This document shows positions 12,669-24,030 of a stretch of DNA of 64,000 bases, piece by piece. Source of the stretch: Atrichornis clamosus (Eukaryota > Chordata > Aves > Passeriformes > Menuridae); NCBI GenBank assembly GCA_013400975.1, contig WBMZ01004626.1:186001-250000 (forward strand), given 5' to 3'. The notes beneath the pieces are model-generated. The model searched no databases. It was not told the DNA's origin and was given only the letters and a program-made list of their open reading frames with translations. The position numbers were made by a program, and so were the translations under genes. Every line of letters begins with the position of its first letter. Positions within the stretch are counted from its first letter, which is position 1.

Positions 12669-14277
12669 TCTTTGTGACCTTAAAATAACAGCAATAGGAT
12701 CACCATCATTTTTGACTGCGTAAGGCTGGGAGGGATGAGTCATGTGGACCAATCTCCTATCTGTCAGCACACCATTCTTCCCCTCACCTTCTCTTGGGCT
12801 TCTCTAGGTTCCCAACCTGAAGCCCCATTGCCTGTGTCAGATACATTCTCCAAATCAACTTCCATTTCAGGAGTTCTCTTTCACATGGCAAAATCATTCT
12901 GGCTGGCAAATAGAGAAAGGATATTTTTTTGTGTGCAACAGCATCATTGACAATTAGTGCCTTTGGCATCCCCTCTACAGAGAGAGGAATTTCATTCTGT
13001 GGATAAATAAAGAGCTTAGGTTTCCAGGGCTGTCAGCCTTTAACAAACAATAAATGCATGCACCAGTGTAGAAGGGAATATAAATCAGAACAGCAACTTG
13101 AAGGGTCTTTCTTAATAACACAATGCATGTTTATCTCCAAGAAAAGAAGGCCCAGCAGTTAGCAAACACCACGACATTCCCACACAACGTGGCATTGTCT
13201 GCGGCTCTTAGAAAGGTAAAACACGCCTGAATAGATGTCGGTGTTCTTAACACCAGAGACCTGCATGCTTAGAGAAAGGAAACCAGAGCACACTGTTTCT
13301 CCCGAGGCACTACAAACTATTGTTCCTTTTAATTGCAAGCCTAAGATTTAAAAACCTTTTCATTGCCTTGATGAGTTGGTTTGCAAACTGGCAGCGTACC
13401 AACCACTGGCTTAGGCTGTGTGACACCACATGTACAGCCCTTAAATCTCAAAGCACACGTCTCTCCACCCCTAAAAGATGATGTCTTTGAGGAAGGCACA
13501 TAGCTGGGGAGCATGATTCCATGATTTACAGAATGCTTTTAGGGTGAAGCAGTTCTGCTCTTTGCAATGTATAAATTTTTCCCTTTTCTCCCCTCCTTCT
13601 CTCCTCTGATTTTTCAAGGTTATTATCTCAAAGCTTTTTCCTTGGTACCAATTCCTCTGAACTTGAGTTCACAATGACTCACAGCAGGAAGGCACAGAGA
13701 GAGCTACCACCAGAAGCTTTCTCCCTGGAGAAGCTTCACAATGCTGCCTATTATTTAGCAACTTGAAATGCTGACTAAATGGCACACATCTCTTAAAGAT
13801 CCGTTTCCTCCATTTGTTCACCCCAGGGACCCCAGCCACGGAGATGCATCTCCACTCTCCCCATCCCACCCTGCCCACTGGCGAGGTGCATCAAAGTGGG
13901 GGGGCTGCCAATCTCCAGGCAGCAGCTGTGACTCTCAGGACTGGTTTTGGAGGGTTGAACTGGTGGGTTCCAAGCCTCAGCTCAGACATGAATCACCCAC
14001 CAGTGAAAGCCCTGAAAATAGAAAAACCAGCTCATCTCAGCACGGTTTTAAATTTGGGGATGTCTTCCTCAGTCATACTCATCCCTCAACCCCAGGTTCA
14101 GAGGTGTAATGCAGTGGAGAAGACACTGCAGAGGCTTTGACTGTGCTGCAGTGTGGGTTAAAAGCTTCTCTTCTGATGCTTGGTAGAAGGACCTCCTTGA
14201 AGAAATGCACCTCCTTAGCAGAAGATCCCTCTCAGTGCAGTCTGAGGTCGGCCATCCCTCCTTGCACTCCCACACAG

Positions 14278-14330
14278 GAGAGGATAGATACTAAGGAGAG
14301 GATAGATACTACAGGATAGGAGAGGAGAGA
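14278..14330. repeat. 18-bp tandem repeat
   Basis: AGGATAGATACTA begins at 14281 and again at 14299, within an 18-bp unit (GAGAGGATAGATACTAAG). A decayed third unit rich in GGATAGGAGAGGAGAG follows. It is a small purine-rich minisatellite. Confidence 0.75.
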
Positions 14331-17170
14331 TTCTAAGGGTAGACAATCACAAAATACTGGAAGGAAATCAACTCCCCCAGTCTCATTAGTGGTGACAAGA
14401 GTACAGGCCACCCTGCCTCCATGTAGGCTGTAGCCCTGCAAGCTTGAACACAGAGCAGGCTGACAACAAGATGCAGGGCCTTTACATGGCACTGGCACGT
14501 CCTCAAAGTAACTCACCAGTCATTTAAATCTATCTATTGTTCCTTCTAAATGTCTCTCTTCCAAAACCCACGGCAGGTGAAATCCAATACCATGCACTGA
14601 CTCACAAACAGCTATTCATTTCAAGAAATCTTTCACCTGAATCGTTTGTTAGAGGCTTCTAAGGAAAACACTGGGTAATAGAAAGTGTAGGTGAAATGAC
14701 AAGTTGAACTGATTGCACACAATAAACAAAGCACCTGGGGCTTCAGAGTGCCACAGCTTTGTTTGGATGAACAGGATAATGATGTAAGCCTAGCAGTGGT
14801 TCAAGATTACAGGCTACTACTCAGTTCTTCTATTAAATTCACCATGTGATGCTGAGCCTTGACTCTCAGCTTCTTTTTGCCTTCACACATTTGCTTCTGT
14901 GTTATTCATTTGTAAGAGAAGGACCTCAGAAGAAGGTTCTCTCTGTTCTGGCCCCAGCACCATAATCCCTTGATGAAATATCTAGTAATTGTCTTAACAT
15001 GTATAAAACTACTATTGAGCAGTTATAAGAACAGAAATAATTTTACATTCTACTGTCTCGTGGCCCATATAGCACTTTGTTGCAGTTCAGACATCATCAC
15101 ATTAAGTCCAGGATCATAATGGTAACATTCAACCCCTGTGATGGCTAGACACAGGGTGCTGGTTGGCTGCTTACAGCAAAAATTGTTGTTTACAAGGTAC
15201 TGTAGAGATGGCAGCACTGCACTATTATAAACATATTAAATTAATTGAATTCAAACAACCAGCTACAAGAACAGAAAGGAGAAAGTCCATCTCTTCCAAG
15301 ACAGTATGTAGCTGCCTTTACAGTTAGCATCCCAAGGCAAATCCTCCTCATGAAGTGCAGCACACACACAGACAGGGCAGGTCCTTCTCTGGCTTTCTCT
15401 GGGACCTTTATGGGAGGGGACAAGTGGAAGTGCCGAAAATGGGGACTCTTCCTCTTCCATCCCCACCCGCTTTAGCAATCTAAGGATAGCACAGATTAGT
15501 TTCACCCCTTTCCAGCCTGGCCTGCTCCCCACAGGGACAAACACCTGCAGAATGTGTCAGCTGGACACGCAGGCTGGAAAAGGAACTTCCCTTCCTTCCA
15601 CCATGCCACACACCAACCAAGCTCATGTGGGTCCATGGGCACACCCAGGAGCTCTGAGACAAGTAAGGGCCTGGGACGTAGGAGTGAAAACCAGGAAGGG
15701 CGCAGCAGTTTGGCAAAACTCCAAGTCAAAACACCATAATATTGAAAAACCTGTCCAAAAAAAAAAAAACACAACTGCCCTGTGAAGGAGGTCAAAGTCT
15801 TATTGTGGAACTTTCTCCTTCAAGCCACAGATTATCTCTTCTTTCAGTATGATGTGATCACACGACAGTACCAAGTGAAGCTTTATGCAAAACCAGAGAA
15901 ATTTCAAGCCTGGCTGCATGGCAGAGCAGAGGAACACGTGCCCTGGCACAGCACCACCAGCAGTCTATTGGCAACAGGCAGCTGAATTAGGACTAAACCA
16001 AATTAACAGAGGGTGGAGAAAGAATATACTGCCTTCCCCAGGGACACATGTTTGAGAGGCTTGAGAGCAAAAGGGATGAGCACAGCCACAGGCTGCTAAA
16101 CTGTGCCCTGTCCTGGGCCAGCTGCAGGGAGATCCCCCAGCCCCAGCCTTCAGCTCTCCAGAGTTCTGCTCCAGTATCCCATCCTGCTTCTGTGCAGAAG
16201 GAGAAAGGTTCATTAGGCAGTCCTGCCTTCCCTCTGTCAGACTCTTCTTGAAACTGTACTACAGCTCTGAGCTGGCCTGACACTGCTCACGTCTCTTCTG
16301 CTCAGCATAATCCCTCAGCTAATTGCTGTATGGGAGAGGCACCTCTTCCCATGCATGAGGCAGTGCTTGGAACATGAATATTTCATAAATGAACACAGAC
16401 TCTTCAAAAATTATTAACACATTTCTGCAATCCATGTTCAAGGATTGCTGTAAAATAAGGCAGAGCTGTGCTTTCAAGGTCTTGCTTTCCACTCTCAGAC
16501 TGATCCTGACAGTATTTAAAACATGCAGCTACAGGCTTATTATGCAGTATTAATACAACAGATCTCAAGGATATTTATTGACTGCTGCTGCTAAGAAGCA
16601 TTTTGAAATGGTTCCTTGACTCCCAGTAGATCCTACACTAAGGTAACATTTCCCAGGAGTTTATTTGTATTTCAGAGAAGAACACACTGACCATGTTCAC
16701 TCTTTCCAATATTTCTTCCAGACACAAGGGATTATTTACCCATGCTTGCATGCAAATATCTCATCTAATTCATTTTGTTCTTTTAAAATGCTGGTTAAAT
16801 AAAGCTTTTCAGGGAAACAGAGTCTGTTTCAATTTATCTTAGTTGAAACTAGGACTATAAATCTCTTCGGTTTCCTTTATTGATCTTAGACAAAATTACG
16901 AATATAAATTACAGCTGCTGCAAATTAAATGTTCTAATGACTGTGTTTGAAAGCAAATGCAATAACGTCAATAACACATTAGATAAGACACTGTGAAAAT
17001 AGCATAAAGCTACCATTCCCTGGTGAAAGCAAAAGGATTTCTGTGCAAACTCACAGCCAGGGGCTTCCTGATCCCACAGACAGATTCCCCTATCTCTGAT
17101 TAATTCATAAAATTTGCCACACCAGATCTACAGGACTTGCAGATGGTTTGCTGCAACCATCAAGAAAACT

Positions 17171-17382
17171 CATCGATTGGCTTGAGAGACACCATTGTTT
17201 CAAAACCTCATCAACTGGTTTGAGAGACTCCATGGTTTCAGAACCTAACAGCCACAAAAAGGGTTGTTCTTGGAAGTCTTCCTTGTAGAAAATGGCAGGC
17301 TTTGGCTGAAGCTGCACTGAGAACCAGGAAGTTTGTACACTGGACCAAGACAAGAATCCAATACTGGCATGTGATGCTAAAT
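17171..17382. repeat. diverged repeat, copy 1 of a local pair, with an internal 38-bp tandem duplication
   Basis: Two 38-bp blocks, 17171-17208 and 17209-17246, are tandem copies: CATCGATTGG and CATCAACTGG each lead into TTGAGAGAC and CATxGTTTCA. The sequence from about 17213 to 17382 aligns with 18128-18302. Shared words include GAGAC(A/T)CCAT, CAGCCA, a CTTGTA segment, ACTGG(A/G)CCAA and AATACTGGCATG. No encoded protein is visible. It may be an old interspersed element inserted twice or a local duplication. Confidence 0.6.
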
Positions 17383-18127
17383 CACTGCATTCAAAGAAGC
17401 AGCACATATTCTATACAGCCCAGGCTTAAATATGTATCTCCAGATGAGCTGTCCCACCAGCTTTCTTCCCTCGTTATCTCCCTGAAAGCAGTGGTCACAA
17501 GGTCACGCTTTACAAGGGCAAATACCAAGTGCTGCTGCCTCAGGTACGATACATTTCTTATGAAGAAGCTTCTATTCCACAAAGCAGCATAATCATCAGT
17601 TTTCTACACCGTTGACATTTAGACCCTTAAGCACAAAGGTATCTGTTTACCAGGTCATGAAATTGCAAGTATAATATCAGGGCCTGCGCTGCGCTTGATA
17701 AAACCGTAAAACATTTCATTTTGCTGCCTACTGAGCTTTAAAAAACCCCGACACTGGAGAGGAGACAACATTCTTGTTACCATCAAAGTATTTCAAAATA
17801 CCTACTTTCCTGTCTGTGATCTGTGGACGTGCACTTTTCCTTCACTTCTGTTCTGCCACTCCTTTCTGGTACAGACAGCACTGCAAATATCCAAGAAAAC
17901 TGATTCCTTTTATGCTTTCATAAGTTTTATATGCTCACAAAGCCTCTCTGAATAAGTATAATTGTGTGTAGCCAAGGTATTAACATTCCTACAAATTTTA
18001 TGAAATAGGCACCTTGGTAACTAGACAAATGAGCTCTCCATTTATCCAGAGATAAATGCAGGACACAGGCTCTGGAAATCCTGTTGTTTTTTGCAGCTCA
18101 CAGAGCTAATTGCTTCTAAGCAGAATT
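17383..18127. other. spacer between the two repeat copies
   Basis: AT-leaning unique-looking DNA with no supported gene. The open frames at plus 17302-17592 and minus 17391-17582 partly overlap repeat copy 1 and show no domain. Confidence 0.5.
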
Positions 18128-18302
18128 CAGCTGGCTTGATAGACACCATTGATTCAGGGCCTCGCAGCCATTAAAAGTGTTGCTAGTGAAAGTCCTGCTT
18201 GTAAATGTACTATAAATGGCTGAAATTGTATTGACTGTGCAACCAGAACGACTTTGCACACTGGGCCAAGCAGGAATTCAATACTGGCATGAAGTGCTGA
18301 TG
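18128..18302. repeat. diverged repeat, copy 2 of a local pair
   Basis: Direct-orientation partner of 17213-17382. It shares CTTGATAGACACCATTGATT with the corresponding part of copy 1 at modest divergence, and nearly matches at AATACTGGCATGAAGTGCTGA. Copy 2 lacks the 38-bp internal duplication. That suggests the duplication arose in copy 1 after the two copies separated. Confidence 0.6.
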
Positions 18303-20799
18303 AGAAGGGCAGGTCTGACAGACCCTCCCAGCCTGTGAGCTGTTCCATAGGTGGAACTTCTCCTCTGTGCTTCCAGTGGGCAACAGACCCTGATTTTGTC
18401 TTCCCACATCATGTAGCTTAACAAACAAGAAAACAGCTGGAGCAGCAATCCTTGTTCTAATGCTTGTTCCCTGGCGTCAGCCAAGCTGAACAGAAACCTC
18501 CACAGGTACCTGGTTTCACTGGCATCTCTGCATTTTTGGAGGAAAAGGTTGGATTTTTTTTTTTCCCCTTAAAATAAAAGCATTCAGAGAAGCTCCCCAA
18601 ACTCTTGCAGTGATTCAAGAGTTTTGCTGTTTTAACGATGAAATTATTCATGTTCTAAACTGCCTGTCAATAAGGCTGGTAGACCTGCATCTCTGAGGGG
18701 TGAACACAGGGGCTCCTCTGGAGGCCTCTAGTCTAGAGAGAGCATTTATGTAAAGTAGCCTCTGACACTGCTTTTTGTCCTTCACTGAGTATCAGTTTGT
18801 GGAATTTCATTCATGATTTAGCTTGACCTTTAGCAGTGCTTGATATTTTCTGATACCAAAACCTGACACTTCATAAAGAAAAATTCAAGGAAACACCACC
18901 CAACAAGCCAAACATCCGCCCAGGAAAGGCAGATCCCAGAGTGAACTGATAAAAACAATCACCTCGCTGACAGCCTGGAAAGATCCTCCCTACTTCAACC
19001 TCAACCAAAGCAGGATCATCTTCTGCCTCAACACCCCTGCGTTACGCTGATTCCTTCTCGGAATCCTCAGGTCTTGTATTCAGCTCTTTTGGGTAATAGT
19101 GCTGGACATACCTGTCTTTGGGAAGGATTTCCTTCTCTCCTGTAACTTTAGTTAGCCCAAGCTACTCTGCATGTATGCATTCATGCATGTGCAAATTTCA
19201 GTAAGTATCTTCCATGGGAATATCCTGCAAAAATCTTTTGCTGGATGTGGAAGTTCAGCTGAGAATTATCAACATCAGCAGTAAATGCTGTAATATCGGT
19301 GTTAAATAGCAAGGAGGCAATTACAAGGATCAGGTTAAATACCTTTCACAATGCCTACAACCTATAAGGCTTGAAATGTCTGCCCTTAGAGTTGTAACTC
19401 AGTAGCACAGGGTCGGGGTAAGGTGAACCAGAGTGGAAAGAACTGATCCCTTACCTGGGGTCCCTCACCTCCAGTTATTTGCAGAAGTGAAAAGCACAGC
19501 CTTTTTGTTCAAAACTCTCATAGAGTTTTGCCCGCAAAAGAAACATGAAAATGTCTTTCATTATATTTAAATATTTCAGAGAGGTGACCAGACTTTGGAA
19601 GTTTAATTACCTTAAGCCATGAGAGGGCAGAGAATGAGGGCAGTGACAATGAGAATGAAAAGGAGAAAAATGAACTTTTTTCCAGGACAACGGAATGTTA
19701 CTATTTATGAACCTGCAAAAGAATTAGAGCTGAAATAATTAGACAGAAAAAGAGATTTTAATTAATGATGGTAATTCTTACGAAAGGAACCAGATTGCCA
19801 GCCCTGGAAACTGCCAGTTCATTTTATTCACAATGTCCACACAATCTCAGTGAGACTATTTCAAAGATCCCCAGCACAGGACATTATCCTGAGCTGAGAA
19901 GTTCAGTGTCTGATTGCTCATACATCTTGTCTTTTGCTGCAGCTGAGCTTTGCAACTTGAATGGTTGTTCACTAAATCAATTCCATGGTACAAGCAGATC
20001 CTTTGACATGGGCCAATTGATCTCTAATGAATTGAATCAGCTTATAGTGGTGACCAAGAATGACAAAGCCTACTGAAATAAATGTAAAGTCCCACAGGTT
20101 CAAATGACCACTGCATCACGGTCCCAACCTCAGGAAGCCACAGATCACCAGTTTCCTCCAATACCTAAGTAACCCTTATTAAAAACCACAAAACCCAACA
20201 ACAACAAAATGAAAAAAAAGAAAAAGGAACTTTTCATTCAGATCATGTCATTTTGGTTAACTTCTGAGCATTCTGGTTAGATACATTAGTCCCTTCAGCC
20301 CAGTCCTTATGAGTGTCATAGCTGTGGGGGACCTGAGACATCACATTTTGCAAAGAGCAGCAGCTGCAGAATTTGTTTCCAAGTTGGAAGGTGAGGGGGA
20401 AGACTGGGGTTTTTTAGTAGTTGTTAATAAAATCCCAGGGCAATGAAACATTAGCAGAAGCCTTTCACCATCTACCTTTACATCCTGTTCTCCATGCTTT
20501 TGTAGCTGCATGCAGAATTTCGCCTCCCAGAAGTGCTACACATTTGGGGTACAAGTTCTCTGGCAGAACGAAAACTAGCCTGACTTGTCCCTGAAAATTT
20601 GATTTCTAGTTCCCCACTGGCAAAGGAACACAGCTGGCTTAAGCTAAACACCTCACTTTGGTTCTCATAACATCCTATGGCAAAGAAAGCAATGATTTTC
20701 ACTACTTGAGCCTAATATGAAATAGATTAAGTCACATGTATCAAATTCACTTTAACATGAGTATTTCTATTACCTGGGTCAGAGAGTCTGTGCAGTCAC
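18303..20799. other. non-coding sequence
   Basis: AT-leaning DNA with homopolymer runs and short overlapping open frames (for example plus 19765-20076). I recognise no gene, RNA or repeat family here. Confidence 0.55.
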
Positions 20800-21015
20800 T
20801 CTTCAAAATCCACTGTTATTAATTCAGCAATTACAGCTTTTATGGTGGCAGGAACTCCTCGGTGTTTGAGCTGGGACTGGAAAGCTGTAATTCCGAATGG
20901 GACATGACATGAATTACTGGATTGCTGTAATTTTTCAGCTTTTCATGCATTTTCACTGCATATATTAAAAATACAGCAAGTAATTCACTTTTAATTATGC
21001 AAATTCAAAGACAGT
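20800..21015. promoter_or_regulatory. candidate conserved regulatory element with inverted repeat and octamer
   Basis: AATTACAGCTTT at 20829-20840 is perfectly inverted as AAAGCTGTAATT at 20881-20892, with a 40-nt gap. A third copy of the core GCTGTAATT begins at 20924. A perfect POU/octamer site ATGCAAAT lies at 20997-21004, next to TAATTA-like homeobox words. Dense, repeated, palindromic transcription-factor-like words in an otherwise plain region resemble known developmental enhancers. The enhancer role is an inference. The sequence shows only the motifs. Confidence 0.35.
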
Positions 21016-22929
21016 AAGACAAGAGATGGATGAGTTTTTAAATGCCAGCTCTGCCTGGCCACCTGGGGTGAGCAGAGAAAATCCACCAGCTAATCAGGTA
21101 ACCTGGCTCACCACGGTCCTGCTTGCCTGGGTGTATATAAAAATTACCTCTTTTTAGTATTCTGCACCATCACAAGAGCATAGAGCACAGGAAAGGAATT
21201 GCCAAACAGAGGGAAAGCTGGGCAAAGGCAAACCTTCTCAACCTGCATTCCCTCTTTCTTTAGGTGTTCAAGGACAGCTGATACACAGCTGCCTTCACTT
21301 CTGACATCCTCATACGACCTCAGAGGTTTTCAGGAATCAATCTGCTTTCCAATTTGGTCATTGTAATCTTCAGCCACCAATTCTCAATGAAAGGTAAAAG
21401 TTGCCCAAGACAGATATTAAAAATAACCTTTAACTAGAATATTCAAACCAGGACCATAGTGTGCATGACCTTCCACATTCTGCAACTCTACCCTTGGCTC
21501 CTTTTCTGTTTCTTGGCAAAGTCTATGGCTGCAACCAGTTTTTATGTGCATGAGTCCACATACCAGTCTGTGAGTCTGTTGTACAGGAGAACTAAGCTAC
21601 ACTGGTCTCAAAGATGTTGTTAAATTGTAAGATAGCAAGTGCAAGTAATGATGGCTTGTTAAAAGTCTAGTAGCTGTATCTAATAGCTAAAGTGTTCAGT
21701 GTGGTAATTACAGAGGCGAGAGACTGCTGAACATGTGTAAAAAAGGAAATAATTGGAGTAGCAGTAATGCAAAAGCTTCTCCAAGCCTAGAGCAATTGTT
21801 ATTTTGCCCTCCTACTGATGTGCTACTTATCAAGGATACAGTGGTTAGAAACCAGCTCTCTTTAATGAATGCTAAATTCAGGTGTTTTCTATCCAGAAAC
21901 CCCAAGGCTTCACATCCAGTACATCCACAGTTTAGGATGCAGGGGTAAAATTACTCAATCACCTTATTGCCTCGCCCTGGAAGATTACATCTGCCTCTTT
22001 TCCCTGGAAGCCTTGGGAGAACGTTCATGCAAGCCCATTAGCAATGCAAATCTCCAGCAACCTACTGAAAAGAGGGTGCTAAAGAAGGTGCTCACAAGAC
22101 ACTGCTGTGCTGAGTTCTTCACATTAATATTTACAAACCAGGTGGAAACTTTTCGTTTTCTCTAATCTCATCATCCTGCTTTCCCCACCCAGAAATCTCA
22201 CTGCTAGTTTCAGTCTTGCTTCTTTAAAGGTGATTTCTTGCAGATTCCTCAGCAGCCATTCCATGTGCTGAATTCTTTCAGTGCTTGCCTGGGTGGCTAT
22301 TACACAGAGTTTCAAAAGCAGGAATCTTCCTGAAGGGGAGTGGGTGGTTCGAGCAGTTTTTTTCTGTCATGTCCTTGGCGTTGCTATTACAAATCTCACT
22401 CAGATAAGGTATCTGCCCTGCAGCCCTGGAATTCAGCCTTATTCTCAAGCTTTTTGAAACTCATAGCTCCATTTTGGCACACCTGCTGATCACAGCCTTT
22501 ATAAATCTAGCCAGAACTGAGCATTACCTTCATCTTGCAGCTTCTGTAGAAACCTTAGTCATGCATTAGTCACTTGTGGTCTCAACCACTACTACTACTT
22601 TTAAAATTGTGTTAAATTCCTGCTCTTCGCAGAGCGAAGCACAGAATTAGCTCGCTCACCTGTTTATCTGCTTTACTTTGACAAGATGTGTTTTGTTGGG
22701 CAGGGCAAAGTCACCATTTCAGTCACTTATCATCACATGTCACCAGCCTGTCCCCTAATTGCACTCACAAGCCGTGGGATGACTCCTCTCAGTCTCATCA
22801 CGGAACACTTCTGGCTAATCTGACACAACACCTGAACACTCTGTGTCTTTATGAACTCACCATCAAAGGAGTCTGAGTCCAGGGAGCTAAAGATCTGAAG
22901 CACTGTCTTCCCACTGCAGTAGGAAAAGC

Positions 22930-22952
22930 AGCTCTCGCTCGCTGCGAGAGCT
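22930..22952. other. perfect 9-bp hairpin, CpG-rich
   Basis: AGCTCTCGC, a 5-nt loop (TCGCT), then GCGAGAGCT. The arms are perfectly complementary and contain CpG, which is scarce in the surrounding sequence. Not followed by a T-run. Confidence 0.5.
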
Positions 22953-23705
22953 CGAACATCCCTACTTCCCAGTCCTGCTAAAAGGGAAACCTGACTCTTA
23001 TTTATAAGCTGGAGGAAACGAAGACCACAAAATGAGAGGGTGACAGTGTCATTAAGGATTTATTTCAAACTACAGAACAAAGCACAAACAACACCTTGGC
23101 TTGACAGAGATTAAAGATTTGTGTGGATTCCTCCATTCTCATCTGATCTCACCATTAGGCAGCGATGGTTCCTATAACTCTTAAAATTAATTCTGCAATA
23201 CACATTTGCTGCCAGTTCCACCAACCAAAGACTGTGTAAAGATCAGCTTGTAATGAGAATCAGTTTAACCCCACTTACTTTCTTAATGTCAGTGGTATCA
23301 CAGAGATCACTTATAAACTTGCATGTTAAGTAAAGCAGTTAATTGTGCTGCTGTACCAGGTTTAGACATAAAAGGCAGAATTAATAACAGGTTTAAAGAA
23401 AAGGCTTAGAATAGGAATTCTGAATGCAGAAAAAGGGTTAGTGTGAGTTAATGCTAGCTTGTAAATAGAAAGCATGGCTAATATTTGGTTAAAAGATAAG
23501 ATTAAGAATGTTTGCCATTGATCTGAATGACTTGTACCTGTGATAGATAGAAAATAAACATTTTGATGAAAACAAGTGACAGAAACACCAAGCCTGCCCC
23601 TTTGTTTAAAGTATGCTTCTCCTGAGCAAATCTGGCTGTCAGACTAGAAATATCCATTTCTGTGCTTGTCCCAAAGGCATTCTCACACAGTTCACAGAGA
23701 CCAAG

Positions 23706-23741
23706 CAGGCACTTCAGGCTGCATTTCACCTGCAGTGCCTG
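23706..23741. other. 13-bp hairpin with one mismatch
   Basis: CAGGCACTTCAGG at 23706-23718 pairs with CCTGCAGTGCCTG at 23729-23741, apart from one T:C mismatch, across a 10-nt loop. It is shorter than a typical microRNA precursor. Confidence 0.4.
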
Positions 23742-23949
23742 GGGACCCAGCTCCAGCCTGGGCACCCACACCCAAACACTCGGGTGGGTGATGTGGGATG
23801 GCCCTGCAGGCCTGGACACTGCCTGGGTATGGAGCCAGGGCCTGAGCGGACAGTAGGATCCAGGTCAGGAGGAGCAGGAATTTATGGGTACAACAGGGCA
23901 TACAGCAGCTTCTGCAGAGGGCTGGAGGGGTCTACCATTCGTTACTGGG

Positions 23950-24030
23950 GAGAAAACAACAACATCAAAACACACACACAAAAAAAAACCAAACCCCAAA
24001 CAAACAGTAAAAACAAAGGAAAAAAACATT
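23950..24030. repeat. A-rich low-complexity tract with (CA)n
   Basis: AACAACAAC, CACACACACA, an A9 run and AAACCCCAAACAAAC follow each other, then AAAACAAAGGAAAAAA. It has simple composition and no flanking transposon end that I recognise. Confidence 0.7.

Larger units (their letters stand above)
10420..17170. other. non-coding sequence
   Basis: Nearly 7 kb without a supported gene. It contains a short (TC)n run at 12652-12668 and an 18-bp tandem repeat at 14278-14330. The plus open frame at 11151-11471 begins with a hydrophobic stretch that looks like a signal peptide, but it starts at a TTG or ATG-poor context and has no downstream domain, so I treat it as chance. Other overlapping open frames around 13768-14516 and 15241-15985 lie in slightly GC-richer DNA and show nothing recognisable. 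Confidence 0.55.
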
